A stretch of 43,283 nucleotides of DNA from Spirogloea muscicola (GCA_009602725.1 WELB01000217.1:178950-222232); one strand, 5' to 3'. Shown: positions 32,635 to 43,283, numbered from the stretch's first letter. Program-made: numbers and translations. The notes: generated from the letters alone by a model not told the origin.

Positions 32635-33519
32635 GACAACGCGGGCAAGACCACCGTCGTGAAGCGCCTCGTGGGCGAGGACACCAGCTCCATCAGCCCC
32701 ACGCTCGGGTTCAGCATCACCACCATGCAGTACGCCAGGCGCGGCCTACTGCCCTCACCCACCCCCCTTTGCCTCCGCGGCGCCCCCGAGTCCTTTGCTT
32801 CTTCGTGCTGAGAGCCTCCCGGCCCGGCCTCTCGAGCCTGGCTCGTGCGCAGCTACCAGCTCAACATCTGGGACGTGGGCGGCCAGAAGACGCTGCGCCC
32901 GTACTGGCGCAACTACTTTGAGAACACCGAGGGGCTCATCTGGGTCGTCGACAGCTCCGATCGCCGCCGCCTCGAGGACTGCCGCGCCGAGCTGCAGGGC
33001 CTGCTGCAGGAGGAGGTGCGAGGCTACCATGCGGGCTAGCACGGCGCCGTGCTGCCGTCATCCGGGCACACGCCACACCCGCTGCTGGCCTCGCGATCCT
33101 TCTGACTTGCGAGGCTTCTGGCAAATATTCCTCAGCGGCTGGCAGGCGCCTCTCTCCTCATTCTGGCAAACAAGCAGGACGTTGCTGGTGCTGCATCACC
33201 GAGCGAGATTTCTCAGGTGCCAAACTTCCTTCTACACGTACCCTTTCTGGCAATGAATACCACTAGGCCCTGACGCAGGCTGCCTGAGAATGTACAAGAT
33301 GGAGGCGAGCTCGGGTGTGTGATGGACGCGCAAACTGAAAGCTGACGCACTAGCTCGTGCTTGTGCGTCTGCTACTTGCAGCTGCTGCAGCTGGAGGCAC
33401 TGGGCTCATACCGCCATTGGCACATTGAGGCCTGCAGTGCTGTAACAGGCACTGGTCTGCTCCCCGGCTTTGACTGGCTGATCTCGGACATCGGTTCCCG
33501 CATTTACATGTTTGATTGA
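32563..33519 (+). CDS. ARL2: ARL2 small GTPase
   Basis: An ARF-like GTPase known to work with tubulin cofactors in tubulin folding and with PDE-delta-type carriers. Exons: 32563-32738, 32853-33015, 33136-33216 and 33382-33519, giving 185 residues, the family length. Motifs: P-loop GLDNAGKT (23-30), SPTLGF switch I, WDVGGQ switch II (65-70), [22 protein letters not shown] (125-128) and CSAVTG. The overall match, including [16 protein letters not shown] at the start, fits ARL2 better than ARF1 or ARL3. Gly2 is present, although ARL2 proteins are generally not myristoylated. Intron 1 appears to have a GC donor (AG|GCGCGG): using it aligns the protein with the human one without gaps. The 5' UTR has CCTAAACCCTAA telo-box motifs. 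The 5' end is embedded in the palindrome described separately. Confidence 0.94.
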
Positions 33520-33981
33520 TCGAGCTTTTCAATTCTTGGCAAGCTGACTGGCCCCTTCGACCCGCTTTAGCAGGGTTCATAAGTCTGGTGAAAGCCTTGC
33601 ACTGGCCAGTCACAGCAACTGCCCCCTTGGAGCCTCTTCAGCCAGCACACATGGCACAGTATCTCCAAAGACACCCATTATCACCAAGCACAGACATGCA
33701 GTCATAGTGGCCCCTCAGCAAGCCCTGGATACATCATATGCTGCAGAGCTCACGTGATTTGTGCATGTTTCCAGCACAGTTGTCCAGCATGCTGTTGTCC
33801 CAGCAGTGTCACTGTTTCCATGAAGGTGTAGCCGGACTTGACATGAAGCTGCAAGAGCAAGAGGGATATGCTCTCCTGCAGAGCCTAGCGGAATGGTGTG
33901 ATTGTCTGGCCTTTCCTCTACACTGCTTGGCACGGTTCTGACCGAGAACAGGAGCTCGCAGCCAATGGAACTCCAATTTCG
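33520..33981. other. Short convergent interval, nothing recognised
   Basis: Contains the ARL2 3' UTR and that of the minus-strand coiled-coil gene. No motif or repeat of note was seen. Confidence 0.5.
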
Positions 33982-34806
33982 TCACAGCTGCTGGAGCTTG
34001 CCAGCCTTGGCTGCGATGTCCTGGCAAGATAGCCGGACCCGTTTGCTCTTCAGACTCACGGTCCGCCAAGAGTCGGCCGAGAGGAGGGAGCGGAGGTCCT
34101 CAGGACCATCCTCGGCGGTCGAGCCGTCGCACTCTGAGGAGGTCCCTCCCAGCAGCGCGCCCTCACGACTGTGCTCACCAGGCGCTGCACCTTCCGAGCC
34201 CGGCGCTGGTGACGCACCAGGGCTGGCGTCGCCTACCCTCCCACCAGCCACGGCCTGCGACGGCAGCCTGGCGCTTCCGGCAGCCCCTGGCGCAGCGTCG
34301 TGATCCCGTTCACTGCTGGCCGCGGCCGTGCGCTCCCCCGGTGGCAGCTCCCAGCCGCCCTGGTGGTCGAGAGCGTCGTGGGCCGTGAAAAGATCCTCCA
34401 GCTGCGCCGCGTTCCACGTGTAGCGGTCCAGCGCCTCGTCCTCGGCCGCCTGGGCCGCCGCGTCCTGCTCCCGCAGCTTGCGCAGCCGCCAGGCTCGCGT
34501 GCGAGCTGCCTCCTGCGAGTGGGGAGCAAGCGAGGCGGGGCGCGTGGCGAATGAGAGGGCGAGCGCAGAAGCGGCTGCTGACGGTCAGTGGCGGCTGTGC
34601 AAGGCAGCCTTGGAGTGCATGGAGAGGCAGTGGCCGAGTGTTTGCATCTAGCGCGCGGAGCGTGGGGCCGCACAGGCAGGGCGGCTGAGGGGCTGAGTAC
34701 AAGGCCCCGCTTCAGAGCATGGGAAGCAGTGATGGCGGGAGGACCTTCTCGAAGGCGAGGGCGACGGCCAGGAGGGTGCGCAGGCGGCTCGGAGCGGCGG
34801 CGGGGG
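33982..34806 (-). CDS. Unrecognised coiled-coil protein, divergent from TM9SF
   Basis: Not identified. Two exons can be read on the minus strand: from N34807 to 34745 (RLRTLLAVALAFEK) and 34512-33982, joined by a GT (GTCCTC)/AG intron in one frame. Joining gives a charged, probably helical segment (EAARTRAWRLRKLREQDAAA, then QAAEDEALDRYTWNAAQLED) followed by LFTAHDALDHQGGWELPP, an acidic Ser/Gly-rich linker and a C-terminal RTVSLKSKRVRLSCQDIAAK. The visible part is about 195 residues. The start codon lies at or beyond the N, only ~30 bases from the TM9SF start, so the true 5' end is missing or overlaps. No signal peptide or membrane segment is visible. Confidence 0.55.
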
Positions 34807-34834
34807 GNCCTCCCTCCGCCTCCCCACCCCCGCC

Positions 34835-37800
34835 ATGGCAGCCCCGCCGCGCCGCCGCCCGCCGCCGGCGCTGCTGGCGCTTGCGCTGCTGCTCGCCGCG
34901 CTCCTCCGCCCCGCCGCCGCCTTCTACCTGCCCGGCAGCTACCGCGTGGTGCACCCCGATGGCGACGTGGTGTCGCCCAAGGTCAACTCCCTCACCTCCA
35001 TCTCCACCGAGCTGCCGTACCCCTACTCCATCCTCCCCTTCTGCAAGGCGCCCGTCGCCCGGCGCGACCGCGAGAACCTGGGCGAGCTCCTCATGGGCGA
35101 CGACATCGAGGCGTCGCCGTACAACTTCACCGTCAACCGCAACGAGTCCAACATCAAGCTCTGCAAGGCCCCGCCGCTGTCCGCCGACGACGCCAAGCGC
35201 TTCGCCTCCATGATCGACGACGCGTACAACGTCAACATGCTGCTCGACGGCCTCCCCGCCACGCCCTTCGACCTCGAGAAGCAGACGAGGAGCGACATCA
35301 CCACCGGCTTCCCCATCGGCAGGAAAAGCGCCGACCGCTACTACATCTACAACCACCTCCGCTTCACCGTCCTCGTCCACTACTTCAACAAGACCTCCAC
35401 CCTCGGCGCCGCCTCCTACGGCGAGTCCCCCCTCGACACCCTGCCGGAGGAGGCCGCCGCTGCTGGGGCCAGGGGCAAGCCCGGATACGTCGTCGTGGGA
35501 TTCGAGGTCGCCTCCAACAGCTATGCACGCACCAAGGACGACGCCAAGGTCCCGGACTTTGGCAAGCTGTCCAGCGGAGACTCGGGCAACTATCAGTACG
35601 TCAAGGAAGGGGAGGAGGTCATCTACTCCTACGATGTCACCTGGAATCCCAGCAACATCGAGTGGCCCAGCAGATGGGATGCCTATCTCAGGATGCCGGG
35701 AGACCAGGTGACCTTGCCCGGCCTGGCCGTGCAATCGGCTGTCGCATGCACGTGGCAAGCTGCTCACGCGGCTCCACAGCACTCAGACGGTGGGGTGCTG
35801 GTGGTGCGAGCATGCTGCTGCTGGCTCAGCTCCTGTCCAAATGCACGGCGGCCGAGCCAAGCCTCCCCACCAACTTAGCGCCAATGATGCTCACTGTGGG
35901 CCAGGCTAACTAGATTGTGTCCTGCTCCTGTGCAGGTCCACTGGTTCTCCATCCTGAATTCGCTCATGGTCATTGGCTTCCTGGCTGGCATGGTTTTTGT
36001 CATCCTTTTGAGGCGAGCTCCCTGATTCAATGTCCTCTTTAGCTGTACCCTGCAGTTACCACAGTCCATCGCACAACTCGCTCTCACAATTAATAAGGGT
36101 GATCACAAGCTGAGGCACACGCAGATTGTCGCCCACTTGTGGGTAACGAAGGGGGCTCACATAGTTGCAGGGCAGGACACTAGCAGCACAATCATTGCAG
36201 GGCAGGACACTAGCAGCACAATCATAGCCTCTTCAAGGTCAGCAGAGGGTCTGGGCTTAGACGGGGGCTATGTGACAACAAGTTGGATCACCCCACGCGA
36301 ACGAACTGGAGACTCCACAATTCTCTAGTAGTTGGAGCCTCATTGCACTGTGTTGCCCTAGTTTTTCCCCATTGGTGGGAAGACATTCCTCGCTGCTTGT
36401 TGTTGATCGTGTTGCTAGTTTCCTAGATCATGCACAAACCTCTCCATGCACAACTGTCTGTCCTCGCAGATCAGTCCACCGAGACTTGGCGAAGATTGAG
36501 CAGCTAGACAAGGAAGAGGCTGCCCAGGTAGGTGCAGCAGTAGTCTCTTAGCGAGCTGCTGCTAGTTGCAGAAGCGCTTGCTGCAGCCTCTGGATTTGGA
36601 CAAGATCTACCTGTGAGGATTTCGTGATGATCTAGTGATGTAGATTTCAAAGAATCGGAGCCAGTACAAGCAGTGCCAGCACTGCCGTCTTGCTGTCGCC
36701 TTCAATGGTGATAAGAGTGCCAGAAGTTTAAGCACATTTCTGATCTCTGCAGATGGCAGATGAGAGCGGGTGGAAGCTGGTCGTTGGAGATGTCTTCCGA
36801 GCACCTCCACTTCCAGGCTTGCTCTGCGTTGTTGTCGGCAATGGTGTACAGGTAACACCTGAAGCTTCCGAGCTTGTCATGTAGCAGCTTATCGCTTGCG
36901 TAGCTTTGCCAGCCCCGTCTGGCAGGCGCCGTGCCTGGCTAGCAGCCAGGGGTTTGACTTGCCAAAGCAGCAGAGCTGGATTGCAGCTCAATCCTCCGTC
37001 ATGGTGCTCAAGAGGACCAGGTCAAGCACCCTAATGTGAGCACTGTGTTGTCCTGCCTCCTCTTTTCAACCACAGATTGTGTGTATGGCAACGGTGACAA
37101 TCTTCTTCGCGGCCTTGGGCTTCATGTCACCGGCCTCCCGTGGAATGCTGCTCACTGGCACGATCTTCATATACCTTCTCCAGGGTATTGCTGCAGGGTA
37201 CGCGGCTGCAAGGTTGTGGGTGACGATGACTGGCCTTCACGAAGGAGCAGTGGGCCTGGCCTTGAAGGTCGCCTGCTTCTTCCCTGGCATCTGCTTTGTC
37301 ATTCTCACGCTCATGAACTTCCTCTTATGGGGCACGAAGACCACAGGCGGCGTCCCTCTCGTTGCCTATTTCTTCCTGCTTGCGCTCTGGTTCGGAATCT
37401 CCCTTCCCCTCACCATCTTTGGCGCATATGCCGGCATGAAAGTCGAGCGCATTAAAATACCAGTGAGGACCAACCAGATTCCACGGGAAATACCCCAGCA
37501 GAGATACCCGTCGTGGCTCCTCATTCTTGGGGGTGGCATCCTTCCCTTTGGCACGCTGTACATTGAGCTCTACTTCATCTTCCAGAGCATCTGGAATCAG
37601 CACATTTACTACGTCTTTGGTTTCCTCTTCATCGTTCTCATCCTGCTCGTCATTGTCTGTGCGGAGGTTGCAGTAGTCTTCACATACCTCCAGGTGGCAA
37701 CCCCCCCCCGTCCAATCCCAATCCCCCCCCACTCGCACAAAAACCCTCCCCTACCACCAACAAGCACCAATATACTTCCACCACCCCCCCTTCCTTCCAT

Positions 37801-38241
37801 GCAATGATGTACTGCTTGTCCTTGGCATGGACTCTCAGAATGCCAGGGACCCCAATGTGCTACTTAGTCTTGAAGGCTCGCGAGCGACCTGCCATTGTGC
37901 CACTTTGCAGCTTCATGTCCTGCTGCTGGTGCCCAACTCCTTCACATCGTGCTTGACATGTGCCCTTCTTTGGATGCTTCATGCAGCTGACAATGGAGGA
38001 TTATCGCTGGTGGTGGAGATCGTTTGCTGCCTCGGGTTCAGTGGCCGTCTATGCCTTCCTGTATTCAATCAACTATTTGATCTTTGATCTGGGGCAAATG
38101 CGAGGGATGGTGCCGAAGCTGCTCTATCTTGGCTACACAGTCCTGATGGTCCTGGCCATGTTCCTTGGCACGGGCGCCATCGGCTTCCTGTCCTCCTTGG
38201 GCTTTGTGCACTACCTATTCTCGTCTGTCAAGCTTGACTGA
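34835..38241 (+). CDS. Transmembrane 9 superfamily member (TM9SF/EMP70 nonaspanin)
   Basis: Nonaspanins are Golgi/endosomal nine-span proteins that help sort membrane cargo. Exons: 34835-35707, 35936-36012, 36470-36527, 36753-36851, 37076-37693 and 37987-38241, total 659 residues in frame, the usual length. A signal peptide (LLALALLLAALLRPAAA) precedes mature FYLPGSYRVV. Lumenal motifs include SLTSISTELPYPYSILPFC, ENLGELLMGDDIEASPY and DVTWNPSNIEWPSRWD. After VHWFSILNSLMVIGFLAGMV (TM1) come RDLAKIEQLDKEE, GWKLVVGDVFRAP, and eight further hydrophobic segments in exons 5-6, with WLLILGGGILPFGTLYIELY and MEDYRWWWRSF typical of the family. The C-terminal VKLD fits the KxD Golgi retention signal. 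Intron 2 appears to start with GC (TTGAG|GCGAGC), which gives the conserved L-L-R-S-V-H-R-D-L join. Confidence 0.96.
36165..36224. repeat. Perfect 30-bp tandem duplication in TM9SF intron 2
   Basis: Two adjacent identical 30-base units (beginning TTGCAGGGCAGGACAC and ending CACAATCA) lie in an intron. No coding effect. Confidence 0.95.
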
Positions 38242-39472
38242 GGGCCATTCTTTCTTTTGGCCGCTCGCATGGGAGCTGCTTGACTTCCACAGCATCTTGG
38301 TGATGAACAGTGTGGTGTCACTGACAGACTACAGCTGCAGCTGGCTGTGACCAGCCTTAGTGGGTCAAAGTCTAGCTGGCACGTGCCCGTTGCTCGACAA
38401 AGGAGCACGACCTTGCCTTGTTGCTTGGAATTCAGCACCAGGAGAGGGCCCCTTGGTCGAAGGCCCCCTTCATTCCTCACGTTATCTGCTAATTGTTGCT
38501 GTCATCCTGTCCACCTGAGCCTGTCCACCTCGTCGCCTCTTAAGTCACCTCGTATCACTCGAGGAACTTCTTCTGTCATACACTTGGAACACTGTCTGAT
38601 ACTCCCACTCACATTTCATGTGGGTAAAAGTCATCTTGCAACAAATGTCCTGCTGTCTACCCTTCACAACTACGCACCAAGTAATGACCAATGCTTATAT
38701 CAAGTTTCTAGAGATGGTTGCATATCAGTGCCGCCTGGTCCTGTAGCTCATCCATTATACCAGTTGCTGGCCCGTTTAAGAATATGCAAGAGAGAGCGTG
38801 TAGGTAAATGCAGGCCATGAGACCTACTTGTAACCCCTAGGTCATCACTTGATGACTGGTGTCTCTCTCTCTCTCTGTCCTTACTATAGCATTTAATATA
38901 GCAAATGCAGTCTGATTCTTAGCTAAGTATTAGAAGATGATCCTTCATGGTAGCTTGTCGTTGATGGATTGTGGCGTCTGGCGTGGGACTTGCACTTGCT
39001 AAGCACTCATTCACAGTTCATGACGCTTCTCTCCGGTTCTTGAGAGCATAGCGGCTTCCTGACTTCATGTAATAATCAGAACACGGTCACAGTCTAGAAA
39101 ATGGGGGCATTTGCACTGAGGCTTAGCACCTGGATTGCACGGCAGGCTGCAAGAAGGCGGGGAAACAACAGCTTTATTTGCCATACCGTCCTCACATAGT
39201 CCTGGGAGTCCTCTGAAAGATACAGCTTGCCTGTGCTGCACTTCTCCTGTGTAAGAACCAGTGTAATTGTGCCAGTTGTGCAGTACGAATGGCTACAGAT
39301 AGTCTGTGAGGATGCCACACTGCCCCACAGAATACCTGCAGAGTAGGTGCTAGAGTGACAGTGGAACGACTGACCTGCCCGACACACACACACTGGAGGA
39401 CCTCTCAAGTCCACGACATTCAAAAGGCCAAGCGAATTCAAGGAGAGATAAGAAAGTTGGCATCTGCACGCC
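38242..39472. other. Convergent interval between TM9SF and PDH E1-beta
   Basis: Contains the 3' UTRs of both genes and a (CT)n microsatellite at about 38861-38876. No gene, hairpin-family repeat or mobile element was recognised. Confidence 0.5.
38829..38833 (+). terminator. TGTAA poly(A)-type signal after TM9SF
   Basis: The motif lies about 590 bases past the TM9SF stop codon and just before a CT-rich microsatellite (38861-38876). It is the best candidate 3' end for this transcript, though the motif is short. Confidence 0.4.
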
Positions 39473-42400
39473 TCAGGCAGCCTCTCTTTGATCCTTGCTC
39501 CTAAAGCACGCCCGCTTGGCAGCTCGGACTATGTCATCAATCTGCAGTGTAGAGCCACTTGGAGTGTGTGTGAGAATCCCGGACACACATCTGTGATAAG
39601 CGCAGCACAAGTCTGCGAGGAGTGGTCATGATTGGACGGTTTGATGCAAGGAGCACGAGGAAGCACCTGCGGAACTGCAAGCCGCTCGAGGTTGGCTGCA
39701 TAAGGCATCGGCACGTCTGCCCCTGCTATGCGTTCCACTGGCGCATCCAGATACTCAAAGCTTTCCTCCACAACGCTTGCACTGTGCACCAGTGGCAAGG
39801 CACAACATCAATAACGCTTCCAATTAGGGCCGAGCACCATGCTTATTGCAGGCTTAGTACAGCCAAAGCTAGAAAAGCCGGTTAGACTAACCAAATCTCT
39901 GCACCAACTCCATGTTGGGGCCAGCCCTCTTCCACAGTGACCAGCCGCGATGTCTTGCGCACAGAAGCGTTTATAGCTGCGCGATCTAGAGGTCGAATGC
40001 TCCGCAGGTTGATGACCTGTGCACATTTGGCCACCGGAATATGAGCTGGCATGCAACAAGCAAGCTGCTTGTTCAGCTCTTACCAACAGAGAGCCGCATT
40101 TTTGACATAAACAAAGGTGGCCAACAGTTCCTCACTAGCGCAGGAGCCAAGCTTTTACTACTGATCATGAAACTTTCACATGATCGATGAGATGGCACGG
40201 CAAGGGTGGACACAACCAACAGACCTCTGCACTGATGCCGGCCTTCGACAGCTCTTCTGCTGCCTGCGAGGCAGCAAAAGATCATAATGTCGATACACAC
40301 ATGATTTGGACCTCTGGATCTTGAATTGCTCAAATTCAAGGCCAGCTACGTGATAACCTATGACAGTGCTGTCCGAGTACAACACGTGTGACCTGCCGGA
40401 CATTACAATCGCCTCAAGGAAAGCTGGACGTCTTTGGGTGGACAAAGAGACACCTCGCTGTCACTTGGAATCGACATGTACCAACCGGAGGGAGTATGCA
40501 AGATCTAAGACTAAAACTTGTACTGACAAGCGCCCCGTGATCAAGCTGTTGGCCTGCATCAGACCTTCAAGCAGAAGCCAACCATCTTGGAGTACGCCAC
40601 CAGGGAGACGTCCTTCCCTTCCCTCTCAATCTGTTGAGCAAGTGCCCTGATCAGCAAGTGCTGCACGAATCGGGCCTGAATAGCTCCTCCCCCCCACTTC
40701 CAGTTCCTCAGTGTGCAGTGGCCAGGCCACGTGGATGGTTGAGATGTTGACTCACTTTGGCTTTCCCGATGGGTAGAGTGAAGTTGGGGTCCATAACCTC
40801 CTCACTCACTGGGAACGACTCTCCATACCTTGCAAGTGACGACAGGGCGATAACCCAAGACATCAGGCCGTGGCCATCTCCTGTCCAGGTTTCCTCCCAA
40901 CGACCATACATCAGCAAGGCCAGGGTAAGGACTTGCTCTTCATGCCAACGTGGAGGGCTCCTTTTGACACACGCCCCAACATATAGGCACAGGCACCAAG
41001 CCGCTGGGAAGGAGTAGCTCACATGATCTCGTTCTCGAGAAAGACGACAGGGTCAGGGTCCCGAATGGAAGCCTTCAAGAGGCCACGTGCATCTTCTGCG
41101 GAGTATGGTGTAATGACCTTCAAGCCCGGGCAAGAACCATACCAGGCGGCAAAGTCCTGCCAAGGAGACAGATGATGAGGCAATCATGACCTTAATGCAA
41201 TCCGAACGGAAAGCGAGCAAGCGCGGCAATGCAGCTGGGTAGTGCAGCTGCTGATAGGCAAGTACGTAACACACGCATCAGCAGAGGCACTGGCGGGGAT
41301 TAGGTAGAGGGACAGCTACTATCTCCTGGCACGTCGCCATGTAAAAGCAAGTACTGCTTAGCCACATGCCAACTCAAAGGCTGGGCTTGTGTGCTGACTG
41401 GGCTGGGTTGGCACCTGGGAGTGCTGGGCACCAACACCTGCCGCTGCTCCATTTGGGCCGCGGAAGACGATCGGCACAGAGAGCTGGCCGCCTGACATGT
41501 AATGTGACTTCGCGGCCGAGTTGATGATGTGGTCAATGGACTGCCACAGGTGCGCGAGGTGTGGACATTGGTCAGAGCGGATGCAGGCAGTTGTAAAGCA
41601 GGTTGACAAGCGAGACTGCACCAGCATCAGATGTTTGTTTGGCCGGGGGGGAGCAGGAACTCAACCTGCATGGCAAAATTGAAAGTCATGAACTCCACAA
41701 TTGGCTTCAGGCCGTAGAAAGCTGCGCCCACGCCGATGCCGGTGAAGCCAGCCTGCGCCACACAGCGACCCAGCAGCTCACGACGGTGTCGGCGAGAGGT
41801 GGTGTGCTGCGCAGCCCGCCGAGAAGGAAGAGTGCAACAAGGGCAGTGCAGGGCAGCTTGCAGGCTGACCTCGGTGATGGGCGTGTCAAGCACGCGGTCG
41901 GGGCCGTACTTTTGCAGAAGGCCCTTGGTGATCTGGAGGCGCAAATGGGCACCCGTGGGCAGTGGCAGGAGGGCGTGAGTCTCAAGGAGTGCTGCTCTGC
42001 GCGGAGCTCAGCCGGCCAAGGTCGCAGAGGCATGGGCAGGCGGGGCCAGCCAGGGGCAGCTGAGGCACTGGGAGGAGGGCTCTCCGCGGGAGGGAGGAAG
42101 GCTGGAAGCAGCTGACTCGAGGCGCAGAGCAAGCGGCGCGCGGCGCGGGAAGAGGGGAAGAGGGCCCGAGCGGGGAGGCGGGAGGAGCGCGAAAGCTTGC
42201 CTTGTAGGCGCCCTGGTACTCGCCGACCTGCCAAGCGCGCACGGGGGCAATGGAGTGTGTACTGAGCGATGGAGGGCCTGAGTTGCCGCTGCTGCGGCGG
42301 GGCCTTGGGGGGAGGGGGCGCTACCTCCTCGCCGAGCACGAAGACCTTGGGGTCGGCGGCCATCTCCTCGTCGATGGCGGAGTTGAGGGCGTCGCGCACC

Positions 42401-42492
42401 GTGATGCTCTGCCCCTGCGACGACGACGCCAGCGCGCGGACCACCACCGGGCCACGCAGCCGCCGGGCCGCGGCGCGCGCCAGCGCGTGCAT
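39473..42492 (-). CDS. PDHB: Pyruvate dehydrogenase E1 component subunit beta, mitochondrial
   Basis: The beta chain of the E1 heterotetramer that decarboxylates pyruvate with thiamine diphosphate in mitochondria. Twelve exons, high to low: 42492-42325, 42227-42201, 41932-41870, 41752-41666, 41540-41415, 41156-41023, 40828-40756, 40630-40565, 40263-40225, 40016-39892, 39781-39667 and 39541-39473; they sum in frame to 363 residues. The N-terminus [20 protein letters not shown] is Arg/Ala-rich with no acidic residue, a mitochondrial targeting peptide, followed by [15 protein letters not shown]. Family motifs: [115 protein letters not shown] and [13 protein letters not shown]. Exon 2 is only 27 bases and is followed by an AG|GCAAGC donor, a consensus GC-AG intron. 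The mitochondrial rather than plastid form is supported by length and [11 protein letters not shown]-type sequence. Confidence 0.96.
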
Positions 42493-43283
42493 GGCGGCGG
42501 CGGCGGTGGTGGGGGGGGGAGACAATGGCGGCTGGGGAAACCAAGGAAGAAAGCGGCTGCTGATATCAAAAGAGCGCCTGTGAAAGCCAGCCAGATGCAT
42601 ACAGGTCTTCCTGACGGAGCCACAAAGCAGGGAGGAGGAAAGCAAGCGCGGCCAGATTAACTGGTGGCTGGGAGAGGGCAGCCCAAAAGAATGGACAAGG
42701 TCTGACGGAGCCGGAGTGCTGAGGACTGTGAGGAGGAGCAGCTCGATCTGCTGCCGCTGCTCCTTCTCCTCTGGCGCCGTGTCTGCCTGCCCTGTGGCTC
42801 CGCTCGTACGACAGCGAACACCCTCTCTGTGCACCTGCCTGGCTTCTACAGCTGCTCTTCCAGTATCAGCAGCCGCAGTCGGGAGAGGGCTGTGGAAGAC
42901 CAGCCCACAGGGCATGGAAGCGTGCAATGAGTGATGGAGGGCCTGTGTGGGCCATGTACGGAGGAAGTGGCTCTCCCGAAGACTAGCCGCCAGGAAGATG
43001 TCCCCTTCAAGAGGACTACTAACTACAGGTTAACAAGTTGGTTATCGAGCAAGCGCGGCCAGATTAACTGGTGGCTGGGAGAGGCCAGCCCAAAAGAATG
43101 GACAAGGTCTGAAGGAGTCGGAGTGCTAAGGACTGAGACAGCAGTAAGCGAACTCTCAGTAACCTCTCGTCAGCAGATGCAAGTCTGAGTAGCTAGCAGG
43201 CGGAAAGACGTCGCCCTGACGGAAGCCGGAGGCCGCCGCCAGAGCGCGGCCTGCGCGCAAGTGGACCGCAAAAGCTAGGGACC
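42493..43283. other. PDHB upstream region with hairpin-repeat copies
   Basis: No gene is supported. The first ~100 bases are GC-rich and probably the PDHB promoter. Further up lie copies of the dispersed repeat at 42641-42706, about 42887-42910 (GGGCTG-TGGAAGAC-CAGCCC) and 43047-43130. The sequence after the last copy (AAGTCTGAGTAGCTAGCAGGC, near 43180) resembles 26150-26170, so a larger unit than the 59-bp core is shared. Confidence 0.6.
42641..43130 (+). repeat. Two direct copies of the 59-bp hairpin repeat
   Basis: 42641-42725 and 43049-43133 align over about 85 bases (AGCAAGCGCGGCCAGATTAA through GGAGTGCT(G/A)AGGACT) with a handful of changes. One change turns GAGAGGCC into GAGAGGGC in the hairpin. 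The homology runs past the core into GGTCTGA[C/A]GGAG[C/T]C[G]GAGTGC, also seen diverged at 24718-24735. Confidence 0.9.

Noticed and set aside
34712-35782. 356-residue minus-strand open frame overlapping TM9SF
   Set aside because: It is antisense to TM9SF exon 1, whose coding sense is certain; Val/Gly/Glu bias is the complement of the real codons. Only its last part (34745-34806) is used by the divergent gene.

Overview
This window is nuclear DNA from a green plant-lineage eukaryote, most likely a coccoid chlorophyte alga of the Trebouxiophyceae. The reasons are intron-dense genes (up to 14 exons), GC-rich first exons, TTTAGGG/CCCTAAA telomere-type motifs, TGTAA poly(A)-type signals after some genes, and plant-like proteins (an HY5-type bZIP, a TOM1-like ESCRT protein, plant-style NMT and PDH E1-beta). 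No bacterial operon, tRNA, rRNA or CRISPR array was seen. Exon borders were placed by hand from splice sites, reading frame and family alignment from memory. In most genes the exon lengths sum correctly in frame.

Layout, left to right: 1-1147 unassigned; 1148-5504 (+) atypical MAPK-like kinase; 5508-8527 non-coding, with a 39-bp palindrome and a ~420-bp inverted repeat carrying LTR/primer-binding-site-like edges; 8528-13674 (+) TOM1-like VHS-GAT protein with polyQ and Ala-Gln repeats; 13675-14792 non-coding; 14793-15940 (-) unrecognised conserved membrane protein cut by a 435-base N gap; 16376-22121 (-) CYFIP/SRA1 subunit of the SCAR/WAVE complex; 22273-23835 (+) very-long-chain 3-ketoacyl-CoA reductase; 23836-27409 non-coding and full of a short hairpin repeat; 27410-28837 (+) HY5-like bZIP; 29993-~31990 (-) N-myristoyltransferase, missing its N-terminus; 32044-32634 a perfect palindrome beside a single N; 32563-33519 (+) ARL2 GTPase; 33982-34806 (-) unrecognised coiled-coil protein; 34835-38241 (+) TM9SF nonaspanin; 39473-42492 (-) mitochondrial pyruvate dehydrogenase E1-beta; 42493-43283 more copies of the hairpin repeat.

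The genes are housekeeping and signalling genes rather than one pathway. Several concern membranes and trafficking (TOM1-like, ARL2, TM9SF, NMT, KCR) or actin control (CYFIP). Neighbours mostly alternate in strand. Three pairs are head to head with little or no spacer (CYFIP/KCR 151 bp, NMT/ARL2, coiled-coil/TM9SF), which suggests shared promoters.

The most unusual points are a dispersed family of small hairpins (GGCTGG-loop-CCAGCC type) with varied loops, found only between genes; a 591-592-bp perfect palindrome that probably marks an assembly or amplification fold-back and cuts off NMT; an MAPK relative with T-K-M in place of T-x-Y; three apparent GC-AG introns; and a COP1-type VP motif in the HY5-like protein. 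Four single Ns sit at or near GC-rich start codons and mark unresolved joins.
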